From Chitinophagaceae bacterium (lineage in GTDB: Bacteria; Bacteroidota; Bacteroidia; Chitinophagales; Chitinophagaceae), in the NCBI GenBank assembly GCA_947463105.1, contig CANHSD010000014.1, positions 1 through 21,286 of the forward strand: a stretch of DNA of 21,286 bases, written 5' to 3'. Positions within the stretch are counted from its first letter, which is position 1. Each line of letters starts with the position of its first letter. The notes under the pieces were generated by a model. That model was not told the origin of the DNA, did not search any database, and saw only the letters and a program-made list of their open reading frames with translations. Both the position numbers and the translations under genes were made by a program. Shown here piece after piece: positions 13,978 to 20,971 of this stretch.

Positions 13978-14757
13978 TTAATTGGCTGCAGTTGTCTCTT
14001 GTTTTTGTAAAAATTGTGCAAGAATTACGTTAAACTCGTTTGGCACCTCCATCATGGGGGCATGTCCGCAGTGGTCAATGAAGTGTAACTCGCTGTGTGG
14101 AATCAATTTATTGAACTCACGGCCAACAAATGGTGGCGTGATGCTATCGTTGTTTCCCCAGATCAGCAGGGTTGGCAATTTGATCTGGCGAAGCTCATCT
14201 CCAAGGTTATTTTTGATGGCGGACCGGGCCAAAGAGATGACTTTCAAGGTCTTCATCCTTTCATTGACTATCTGGTATACCTCATCCACCAATTCCTTGG
14301 ACGCAGTATTGGGGTCGTAAAAAGTCATTTCTGTTTTCTTCCGGATGTATTCGTAATCTCCCCGCTTGGGATAGGTATCGCCCATCCCATTTTCAAAAAG
14401 ACCAGAACTTCCGGTAAGGATTAACGATTTTACTTTGGCAGGAGTTTTCAGCACATGCACCAGTGCAACATGGCCTCCCAATGAGTTGCCAAGCATGTGT
14501 ATTCCCCTGTAACCGCGGTGATCAATGAACTTGGTCAGGTATTTTTCCAAACCGCCAACTGTGGTGTGCAGCAAGTCCAGCTCGAACAAGGGCAAAAGCG
14601 GTACAATAACCTGATGGGTATGGCGAAAATGGTTGATGATGCCTGCAAAATTGCTCATGGCACCAAACAATCCATGCAGAAGAATCAAGGGTTCACCCTG
14701 TCCTTCTTCAATGAACTTGAACTTTCCATCCTCTTTGACTTCATATGGTAGACTCAT
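13978..14757 (-). CDS. Alpha/beta hydrolase
   Basis: A 259-residue alpha/beta-fold hydrolase without a signal peptide. The oxyanion segment HGLFG (28-32), the nucleophile elbow GNSLGG with Ser92, Asp204 in WGNND and His232 in DHCGHAPMMEVP give a full catalytic triad. The protein resembles C-C bond hydrolases and esterases such as MhpC or BioH-like enzymes. The substrate cannot be told from sequence; biotin-pathway or aromatic degradation roles have no support from neighbours. It is the first gene of the long minus-strand cluster, which continues with the CBS gene 28 bp downstream. The 119-bp gap upstream, up to cvpA, shows no exact promoter box. Confidence 0.88.
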   Translation of the reverse strand: MSLPYEVKEDGKFKFIEEGQGEPLILLHGLFGAMSNFAGIINHFRHTHQVIVPLLPLFELDLLHTTVGGLEKYLTKFIDHRGYRGIHMLGNSLGGHVALVHVLKTPAKVKSLILTGSSGLFENGMGDTYPKRGDYEYIRKKTEMTFYDPNTASKELVDEVYQIVNERMKTLKVISLARSAIKNNLGDELRQIKLPTLLIWGNNDSITPPFVGREFNKLIPHSELHFIDHCGHAPMMEVPNEFNVILAQFLQKQETTAAN

Positions 14758-14876
14758 ATATCTTTCCGAAACAGGATATTAAAATGGTAAAATAGCGTAG
14801 AACTCCGACAAAGAAAAGTAAAATGCCTGATATAACCCACTACATGAAGGGAAATGGCGGGCTTCCCGTATGATCA

Positions 14877-15401
14877 TCATGATTTTTGTTTAACTAAACC
14901 CTTAGCGTCATTAAACAAATTTTTGAGCGCAGGCATCCATTCGCTGAAATGTGAGACCAGCCAACGGCCGTATTTCATGAGGTAGCTGGCTGATCTGGAG
15001 TCGATTGTCTGCCCATCTCCCACCAGGCCGAAACGGTTGCAGTAGACAAGGGTGACTGCATAAAAGGTAATGTAAATGATGGCCATCACAAGGATGCCAA
15101 GCAGTTTATTGACCAGGCCCAGCAACATGAGTTCAGCTGATTTTTCGATGAGTTTTCCAACCAACCTCACAGCAATGATTCCTGCAATCAGAACCAAAAG
15201 AAAAGCCAAAAACGAATACCATTTGCTGTCGCTGCTGGACTGCGACCTGATATAGCCTTCAACCGTACCTGAAAAATGAAATGCCAGGGCCAGGGCCACA
15301 AAATAAGAGACAAACACAAAAATGGCCATGATGAAGCCTTTGGTCCATCCTTTGTAGAGGGCCAGCACGAGGAGAATCAGGAGGAGGATGTCTATTACCA
15401 T
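14877..15401 (-). CDS. CvpA family membrane protein
   Basis: 174 residues with four predicted membrane helices (about 3-21, 23-43, 61-82 and 94-117) followed by a soluble C-terminal tail (LMKYGRWLVSHFSEWMPAL). The N-terminal MVIDILLLILLVLALYKGWTKGFI is the CvpA family signature. CvpA proteins are linked to colicin V production in E. coli and to envelope stress and cell-shape traits elsewhere; the molecular role is not settled. The start codon directly follows a GTTGAAGG repeat, so the usual leader has been replaced or displaced. Same direction as the yqeY-like and gldC genes, 69 bp after the former. Confidence 0.87.
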   Translation of the reverse strand: MVIDILLLILLVLALYKGWTKGFIMAIFVFVSYFVALALAFHFSGTVEGYIRSQSSSDSKWYSFLAFLLVLIAGIIAVRLVGKLIEKSAELMLLGLVNKLLGILVMAIIYITFYAVTLVYCNRFGLVGDGQTIDSRSASYLMKYGRWLVSHFSEWMPALKNLFNDAKGLVKQKS

Positions 15402-15402
15402 C

Positions 15403-15429
15403 GTTGAAGGGGTTGAAGAGGTTGAAAAG
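15403..15429 (+). repeat. GTTGAAGG interspersed repeat beside the cvpA start
   Basis: GTTGAAGGG, GTTGAAGAG and GTTGAAAAG follow each other, a 9-bp period. It begins one base upstream of the cvpA start codon on the opposite strand, so the cvpA message would carry CTTCAACCCCTTCAACG directly before its ATG. Confidence 0.72.
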
Positions 15430-15470
15430 AGAGCTCATTAATAATGGCGATCCATCGTCAACGATCGGCC

Positions 15471-15926
15471 CTATTGTGGTGTCAACAACTCTTTTACGAT
15501 GGCGGAAATGGCCTTCCCGTCTGCCTTGCCAGCCAATTGTTTGGATGCTACTCCCATTACCTGACCGAGTCCGCTGATATTGGTTACCCCCAGTTGGCTG
15601 ATGATGGCCGCAATGATGGTTTTCAATTCGGCCGGATCGAGTTGTTTCGGGAGATACTGTTCAATAACCTCCACTTCTTCCTTTTCCTTTTGGGCAAGGT
15701 CGGCACGGTTCTGCTGCTCAAATATGTCGATGGAATCCCTTCTTTGCTTGACGAGCTTCTGCAATAATTTCATTTCCGTATCTTCTGACAATGTTTCCCC
15801 AGCACCTTCGGCTGTTTTTGCCAATAAGATGGATGCTTTGATGGCACGCAGCGCGCGGAGGCCTTTTTCGTCTTTGGCCAGCATGGCCTTTTTCAGGTTG
15901 TCGTTGATGGTTTGTTCGAGTGACAT
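15471..15926 (-). CDS. GatB/YqeY domain-containing protein
   Basis: 151 residues, almost all helical, matching stand-alone YqeY proteins. MSLEQTINDNLKKAMLAKDEKGLRALRAIKASI is the family N-terminus, EEVEVIEQYLPKQLDPAEL the central linker, and MGVASKQLAGKADGKAISAIVKELL the C-terminal GatB-tail-like domain. In GatB this domain contacts tRNA in the Glu/Asp amidotransferase. The free protein's role is not known, though a tRNA-related function is often assumed. It lies between gldC and cvpA in the same direction, with repeat sequence on both sides. Confidence 0.9.
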   Translation of the reverse strand: MSLEQTINDNLKKAMLAKDEKGLRALRAIKASILLAKTAEGAGETLSEDTEMKLLQKLVKQRRDSIDIFEQQNRADLAQKEKEEVEVIEQYLPKQLDPAELKTIIAAIISQLGVTNISGLGQVMGVASKQLAGKADGKAISAIVKELLTPQ

Positions 15927-15935
15927 AGTGTTAAA

Positions 15936-16022
15936 GGTTGAAGGAGGTTTAGAGAGGTTGAAGGAGGTTTAGAGAGGTTGAGGGAGGTTTAGAGAGGTTG
16001 AGGGAGGTTTAGAGAGGTTGAG
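15936..16022 (+). repeat. Tandem 20-bp repeat array between gldC and the yqeY-like gene
   Basis: Four full 20-bp units made of two 10-mers, GGTTGAAGGA or GGTTGAGGGA plus GGTTTAGAGA, start at 15936, 15956, 15976 and 15996. A partial unit GGTTGAG ends at 16022. Units 1-2 are identical to each other, as are units 3-4, which differ from 1-2 by one A/G change. The unit types are those of the copy at 2809-2866. A related GGAGGTTGAAG occurs again near 16060. Confidence 0.85.
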
Positions 16023-16026
16023 CTTG

Positions 16027-16041
16027 CCAACCAGAGGTTGG
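16027..16041. other. Small palindrome beside the tandem array
   Basis: CCAACC and GGTTGG flank AGA, a 6-bp perfect stem with a 3-nt loop, just past the tandem array in the 188-bp gap between gldC and the yqeY-like gene. No T tract; function unclear. Confidence 0.35.
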
Positions 16042-16114
16042 TAAACCTGCCGAAAGCTGGGGAGGTTGAAGTGTATACCTCGGCTGGTTTGTCTTGGTCC
16101 TCAATATCCGGCAA

Positions 16115-16462
16115 TCAACCTTGTTGTTGTTCCTGCATTGATTTTTTGAATTTGTTATAAAACTGTTTGGCAAAATCCTTCATCTCGCCTACCAATTCTT
16201 GCTGGTGGGTGGCGCGGTCAAAAGTATCGGCCATGGTCATCATGGTTTGGTAGTAAAAATCTGCCATCTCATCCACCATCATCTCTTTGGTCCAGAGGTC
16301 GATGCGGAGCGCGGCCCTTTCTTTTCCATCCCAGAAAGAAATCATGATCGCTTTTGCTTCCTGCTTTTCTTCAGAAGAGGACTGGCTTGCGTTCCAAAGG
16401 ATCTGATGGGGAATTTTCTGGTCGTCGAGGGTAACATCGATAGCTATGGTGGACTGTGTCAT
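16115..16462 (-). CDS. gldC: Gliding motility protein GldC
   Basis: A 115-residue protein matching GldC of Bacteroidota. IAIDVTLDDQKIPHQILWNAS is followed by KAIMISFWDGKERAALRIDLWTKEMMVDEMADFYYQTMMTMADTFDRAT, the conserved centre, and a Lys/Gln-rich end. In Flavobacterium johnsoniae gldC lies beside gldB and its loss lowers gliding, but it is not essential for it. Homologues are also widespread in non-gliding members, so motility cannot be concluded here. No signal peptide is present, so it is probably cytoplasmic. No gldB is next to it. A -7 box lies 16 bp before the start, and the gene diverges from the TIM-barrel gene. Confidence 0.9.
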   Translation of the reverse strand: MTQSTIAIDVTLDDQKIPHQILWNASQSSSEEKQEAKAIMISFWDGKERAALRIDLWTKEMMVDEMADFYYQTMMTMADTFDRATHQQELVGEMKDFAKQFYNKFKKSMQEQQQG

Positions 16463-16478
16463 TGATTCAATTTGGTAG

Positions 16479-16486
16479 CAAAGTTA
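16479..16486 (-). promoter_or_regulatory. -7 promoter box of gldC
   Basis: TAACTTTG on the minus strand matches TAnnTTTG and ends 16 nt before the gldC ATG. No TTG at the expected -33 distance. It would drive gldC, the yqeY-like gene and cvpA. Confidence 0.45.
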
Positions 16487-16554
16487 ATGAATTAGGGGAA
16501 TGCTTGGCTTGCGCATGCCTGATCAAATGGAAATTGAATGGTTTACCAAAAAGT

Positions 16555-16584
16555 ATTGTAAACCCAATTTTCTCTACTTACAAT
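16555..16584. promoter_or_regulatory. Inverted repeat upstream of the TIM-barrel gene
   Basis: ATTGTAA (16555-16561) and TTACAAT (16578-16584) form 7-bp arms 16 bp apart, 46 bp before the start codon in a divergent gap of 167 bp. It is a possible regulator site; no clear TAnnTTTG box is seen for this gene. Confidence 0.3.
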
Positions 16585-16629
16585 TGAGTAACTTCATTAG
16601 AGCTGTTTTCCTGAACAATATTTACTTTA

Positions 16630-17496
16630 ATGCTTACAAGAAGAGAATTGATCCGCAATGGAGTCGGACTGATGGGTGCTACAACCATCCACTCCAGTTC
16701 GTTTTGGGACTTCCTGCATAAAAAACATTTTCGCATCGGAGCCTGTGACTGGTCTATTGGCAAAACTGCTGATGTTACAGGGCTTCAGTTGGCCAAAAAT
16801 ATCGGGCTGGATGGATTGCAGGTAAGCCTTGGGAACCTGAAAAACAACATGCACTTAAGGCAAAAGGAACTGCAACAGCAATACATCAATATGTCAAGGG
16901 AAACAGGTGTCAAAATTTCAAGCCTTGGCATCGGTGAACTCAACCAGATTCCTTATAAATCGGATCCTCGTACTGAGGAATGGGTATGGGACAGCATCGA
17001 TGTTGCCAGAAATCTTGGAGTGACCGTGATCCTGTTGGCTTTCTTTTCCAAGGGCGATCTCCGCAATGATCCAGCAGGAAAGTCAGAAGTAGTGAAACGC
17101 CTGAAAATGGTGGCTCCCAAAGCAGAAAAAATGGGTATTACCCTTGGGATTGAATCTTATCTCACAGCAGAGGAACACCTTGACATCATGGATAAAGTTG
17201 GCTCAAAAGCAGTAAAGGTTTATTATGATTTCAGGAATGCAGCAGATGCAGGAAATGATGTTGTAAAAGAAATCCAATTGCTCGGAAAAGACAATATCTG
17301 TGAAATTCACATGAAAGAGAATGGATATTTGTTGGGCGAGGGCACAATGGACTGGAACGGAATTGGCCATGCACTGGGAGAAATTGGGTATCATGGTGAT
17401 GGATGGATGCAAATCGAATGGGCCAAGCCTCGCAACATGGATCTCATACAAGCATACCAGCACAACCTGGGTTTTCTTAGAAGTACTTTCAAATAA
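16630..17496 (+). CDS. Sugar phosphate isomerase/epimerase-like TIM-barrel protein
   Basis: A 288-residue protein of the xylose-isomerase-like (AP endonuclease 2) TIM-barrel superfamily. The four metal-site residues are visible: Glu175 (GIESYL), Asp200 (YYDFRN), His227 (CEIHMKEN) and Glu263 (QIEWAKP). The start MLTRRELIRNGVGLMGATT has a twin-arginine pattern, so the protein is probably exported folded through Tat. Such exported barrels in Bacteroidota often act on keto-sugars or sugar derivatives. The exact reaction cannot be told. Its stop is 10 bp before the start of a large cytochrome-type dehydrogenase gene, so the two are one operon and likely one pathway. It diverges from gldC. Confidence 0.87.
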   Translation: MLTRRELIRNGVGLMGATTIHSSSFWDFLHKKHFRIGACDWSIGKTADVTGLQLAKNIGLDGLQVSLGNLKNNMHLRQKELQQQYINMSRETGVKISSLGIGELNQIPYKSDPRTEEWVWDSIDVARNLGVTVILLAFFSKGDLRNDPAGKSEVVKRLKMVAPKAEKMGITLGIESYLTAEEHLDIMDKVGSKAVKVYYDFRNAADAGNDVVKEIQLLGKDNICEIHMKENGYLLGEGTMDWNGIGHALGEIGYHGDGWMQIEWAKPRNMDLIQAYQHNLGFLRSTFK

Positions 17497-17506
17497 GTTT
17501 AAGTTC

Positions 17507-20407
17507 ATGAAATATTCATGGTTCATTTTAGCCATAACAGCTTGCATGCTCATGTCTTTTTTGCATCTCAAGCAGAAAAAATCTTTGCTGGATGATCTCG
17601 GATTGTTCCTCCCCGACGACCTTGAAGTCAGCCTTTGGGCAGAGAGTCCCATGTTATATAATCCAACCAACATGGATGTAGATGCGAAGGGTCGGATATG
17701 GGTTACAGAAGCTGTTAATTATAGAAATTTCAACAACGATTCAACCAGGTCATTACACCATGAAAGGGGCGACAGGGTCATCATTCTTGAAGACACTGAC
17801 CATGATGGCAAAGCAGACAAATCAACCGTTTTTACAGAAGACCGTGACCTGGTATCTCCATTGGGCATAGCAGTTATTGGCAATAAGGTCATTGTTTCAT
17901 GCTCCCCGAATTTGATTGTTTACAGAGATGATAATGGTGATGACAAGCCTGACCACAAGGAAATCTTGTTGACTGGTTTTGGAGGATTCGACCACGATCA
18001 TGCACTGCATGCTGTTGTTGGCAGTCCGGATGGCAAATGGCGTTTCAATACTGGGAATGCTGGACCGCATATTGTAACAGACAAGTCTGGATGGACGCTT
18101 CGATCAGGTAGTTTATACAATGGAGGTACTCCATACAACAACAAAAACAAGGCTGCATTGGTCAGTGATGATGGGCGGATATGGGTGGGCGGCGTTCAGC
18201 TGGAAATCAATCCAGATGGAACAGGATTACGCCCTGTTGCCCATGGTTTCCGCAACAGTTATGAAACCTATGTTGACTCGTACGGCGATATGTGGCAAAA
18301 CGATAATGATGACCAGGTGGTTACATGCAGGGTGAGTTGGCTGATGGAAGGAGGTAATGCTGGTTATTTTAGTGCAGATGGCAGCCGGTTCTGGCAGGCG
18401 GATCAGCGGCCGGGTCAAGACATGTTTACTGCGCATTGGCATCAGGAAGATCCAGGCGTTATGCCTGCTGGAGACAATTCTGGTGCTGGATCTCCAACTG
18501 GAGTGGTGTTGAATGAAGGAGATGGTCTGGGCAAGGCATACAGAGGAATGCTGTTTAGTGCAGACGCTGGAAGAAATTTGGTGTTTGGATACAAACCTCA
18601 ATTAAAAGGCAGTGGATTTGATTTGAAGGGAAAACGGAGTACTTTCATCACATCGCTATCGAAGGACAATGAGGCGTACGTTTGGAATGACAAAGGGCAT
18701 CAATCAGATAAGCGGAAATGGTTTCGCCCGAGCGATGTCATGATGGGTACTGACGGTGCCATGTACATTGCCGACTGGTATGATCCTGTTGTTGGAGGGC
18801 ATCAAATGAAAGACAGCATAGGATACGGAAGAATATACCGGATTACACCCAAAGGAAAAAATCCAACGGCTCCATCGATTGATTTCAATACTGAAGATGG
18901 ATTGCTGGAAGCCCTAAAAAGTCCTGCTATAAATGTAAGGGCATTCGGATATGATCATGCAAGAGCGTTGGGATTCGGTGAAAACACAAAAAAATTGGTG
19001 ACTACATTGCTGTCATCTGAGAATCCTTATCACCATGCAAGGGCTGCATGGCTGCTCAATACTACAGACAGTGTGAGTAAAAAAACTCTGGAACAATGGA
19101 TGGCGGGAAAGGATACCCGCTTGGGTGTGGTTGCTTTCAGGGCTTTGCGTCAAACGGCTACAAAATCCCAACTCCTGAAACTGATCAGCCAACAGATGGG
19201 AAAAAATTCATTCCTGGACCGTGAAATGGCCATTGCCCTGCGGGACTTCAACTGGGTTGAAAAAAAAGCATTGATTGAGCGCATCATCAATCGCTATGAT
19301 GGCAACGATGACTACTTGCTGGAGACCATTGGCATCATCGCTGAACACCATGAAGAAGAACTCTATGCTACCATAACCCAAAAATATACTGCCAAACTTA
19401 AAAGCGCAACCGGACAATGGATAAAGCCATACGCAAGATTGGTTTGGCGGTTACACCCTGCATCCTCTGTTCCAAAACTCAAAGCCTGGATTTTGAGCCC
19501 CTCTATCCCTGTGACAGAGCGCAAGCGGGCAATGACGGCCCTCGCATTCATCAATGATGCCAAGGCTGCAAAACTGATGCTGGAACTTTCCAGCACTTCC
19601 AGCAAAATCATTGCTGACCAGGCAAAATATTGGCTGGCCTTCAGGCAGGGAAACGACTGGGCTGATTTACTCGACTGGAAAACGGTTGGCTTTGATTTAA
19701 AAAAAGAGCGGCATCTAGCTTCAATGGTTGCGGCCAAAGAACGAATCCTGAATACAAATATTTCAGTTGATGACCGATGCAGAACAGCCACAAGAATGGC
19801 AAATGACGAAGTGGGAGGAAGAATATTGTTAGGACTTGGCGAGACAAATAGTGTCCCCGCCGACATCCAATCCTGTGTTATCAAAGGATTCACTAAAAAT
19901 CCAGATCTGGGCAATCGATTAAGGGCAGAGAAATTATTCTCTGAAAAAAACCAACCAGTGGATGTGGGCATGTCAAATGTTGCTGGAGTAAAGGTTTCAG
20001 CCAATTTTGCGAAAGGAAAAAATATTTTCATGGGGAAATGTTCATCCTGTCATAAAACTTCGGCTGCTGGAAGCGACATTGGTCCTGACTTGACATTTAT
20101 CGGAAAAAAATTGGACCAATCCTCCCTCATCAATGCAATCAAATATCCCAATGCCTCCATTGTATTTGGATATGAACCCTGGATTATTGATACAAAAACA
20201 GGAGAATCCTTTTATGGCTTTCTGGTTGCAGATGGCAAGAACGTTGTGATCAAAGATCTGTCTGGAAAGAAACATATAATACCCGCTGAATCGGTAACCA
20301 AAAGAAAAAAGCAGGAATCTTCCATCATGCCCAACGCAGTCTCATTGGGATTGACAGAGGAAGACCTGGTGCACCTGACAAAGTACCTGCTTGAGGTGAA
20401 ACAGTAA
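17507..20407 (+). CDS. Membrane-bound dehydrogenase-like protein: beta-propeller, HEAT repeats and c-type cytochrome domain
   Basis: A 966-residue exported protein. The N-terminus MKYSWFILAITACMLMSF is a signal sequence; ITAC (Cys13) could be a lipobox. Residues about 30-440 form a propeller related to sorbosone/PQQ-type dehydrogenases (NPTNMDVDAKGRIWVTEAVNYR, HDHALHAVVGSPDGKWRFNTGN, MYIADWYDPVVGGHQ). About 450-780 are helical HEAT-like repeats. The end holds CSSCH at 845-849, a c-type heme site, in the PVC-type heme-binding domain (NIFMGKCSSCHKTSAAGSDIGPDLTFIGKKL), with a possible axial Met later. Upstream in-frame starts back to 17321 lie in the preceding gene, so ATG 17507 is used. The pairing with the TIM-barrel gene suggests periplasmic oxidation of a sugar or polyol, with electrons passed through the heme. 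The substrate is unknown. Confidence 0.88.
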   Translation: MKYSWFILAITACMLMSFLHLKQKKSLLDDLGLFLPDDLEVSLWAESPMLYNPTNMDVDAKGRIWVTEAVNYRNFNNDSTRSLHHERGDRVIILEDTDHDGKADKSTVFTEDRDLVSPLGIAVIGNKVIVSCSPNLIVYRDDNGDDKPDHKEILLTGFGGFDHDHALHAVVGSPDGKWRFNTGNAGPHIVTDKSGWTLRSGSLYNGGTPYNNKNKAALVSDDGRIWVGGVQLEINPDGTGLRPVAHGFRNSYETYVDSYGDMWQNDNDDQVVTCRVSWLMEGGNAGYFSADGSRFWQADQRPGQDMFTAHWHQEDPGVMPAGDNSGAGSPTGVVLNEGDGLGKAYRGMLFSADAGRNLVFGYKPQLKGSGFDLKGKRSTFITSLSKDNEAYVWNDKGHQSDKRKWFRPSDVMMGTDGAMYIADWYDPVVGGHQMKDSIGYGRIYRITPKGKNPTAPSIDFNTEDGLLEALKSPAINVRAFGYDHARALGFGENTKKLVTTLLSSENPYHHARAAWLLNTTDSVSKKTLEQWMAGKDTRLGVVAFRALRQTATKSQLLKLISQQMGKNSFLDREMAIALRDFNWVEKKALIERIINRYDGNDDYLLETIGIIAEHHEEELYATITQKYTAKLKSATGQWIKPYARLVWRLHPASSVPKLKAWILSPSIPVTERKRAMTALAFINDAKAAKLMLELSSTSSKIIADQAKYWLAFRQGNDWADLLDWKTVGFDLKKERHLASMVAAKERILNTNISVDDRCRTATRMANDEVGGRILLGLGETNSVPADIQSCVIKGFTKNPDLGNRLRAEKLFSEKNQPVDVGMSNVAGVKVSANFAKGKNIFMGKCSSCHKTSAAGSDIGPDLTFIGKKLDQSSLINAIKYPNASIVFGYEPWIIDTKTGESFYGFLVADGKNVVIKDLSGKKHIIPAESVTKRKKQESSIMPNAVSLGLTEEDLVHLTKYLLEVKQ

Positions 20408-20514
20408 AGCTTTTCCTTGAGGGTTTTCTGCAACATATCAATAAGCCAGTTACAATAATTTTTGAGCGAGTCTCTTCATTATTATTTGTGTATCAATTAA
20501 ATTCAGATGAAAAC

Positions 20515-20546
20515 AAGGGGCAGGTAAATAAATACCTGCCCCTTTT
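20515..20546. terminator. Intrinsic terminator, probably bidirectional
   Basis: AAGGGGCAGGTA (20515-20526) and TACCTGCCCCTT (20533-20544) form a perfect 12-bp stem with a 6-nt loop, with TTTT at the plus-strand end. On the minus strand the stem is followed by GTTTT. It lies between the convergent cytochrome gene (107 bp upstream) and the csbD-like gene (40 bp on the other side) and can serve both. Confidence 0.85.
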
Positions 20547-20586
20547 AAAGCATTCAATTGAGTAAAGTAGGTGCCCCAAGAATTGG

Positions 20587-20811
20587 TTATACTTTTTGTA
20601 ACCGGGTGTGGCCAATTGCAGCAATCACTTCACCCCTGTTTTTGTGCAGCCTGGTTTGCAGCCTGGTAAGCAGTTCTTCCTCTTTACCTACTTCAAACTT
20701 AAGATCTGCATCTGTCAGCTGGGGGTATTTTTCTTTGAGTTGCTTTGACTGGGCACTCCAGTTTCCGGAAATCTTAAAGTCTTCTGCACTTGTTTTTTGT
20801 GTCGGTTCCAT
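20587..20811 (-). CDS. CsbD-like general stress protein
   Basis: A 74-residue hydrophilic, Lys/Glu-rich protein of the CsbD type. FKISGNWSAQSKQLKEKYPQLTDADLKFEVGKEEELLTRLQTRLHKNRGEV matches the family, in which a short WxxxxxxLKxKWxxLTDxDL-like motif is followed by GKxxxLxGxLQxxxGxxR-like sequence. CsbD proteins are induced by general stress in Bacillus, and their molecular function is unknown. A T-rich stretch precedes the start codon. It converges on the cytochrome gene across a shared terminator. Confidence 0.85.
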   Translation of the reverse strand: MEPTQKTSAEDFKISGNWSAQSKQLKEKYPQLTDADLKFEVGKEEELLTRLQTRLHKNRGEVIAAIGHTRLQKV

Positions 20812-20971
20812 GATCTTTTTTTTTTGCTGGTTTAAAACTAATTACATCACAAACCTACATACGGGGCAATCATTAAACCATGACAATGGTCAAAGAAAAA
20901 GATGATCAATCTGAAAATCTACCACCACTAAAAAATGTTTTTACTGTGTTTGCACATGGACAAGGCATCCG

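Noticed and set aside
14841..14866. Terminator after cvpA from a GGGAA/TTCCC stem
   Set aside because: Only 5 bp of stem, a long loop and no T tract.
15936..16022. CRISPR array
   Set aside because: The repeats are contiguous 20-bp units without spacers, and no cas genes are present.
17321..17506. N-terminal extension of the cytochrome protein into the TIM-barrel gene
   Set aside because: It would overlap the previous gene by 176 bp and hide the signal sequence that starts at ATG 17507.
19363..20031. A 222-codon minus-strand frame inside the large cytochrome gene
   Set aside because: It is a shadow of the HEAT-repeat region; Phe/Ser/Leu-rich with no domain and no start signals.
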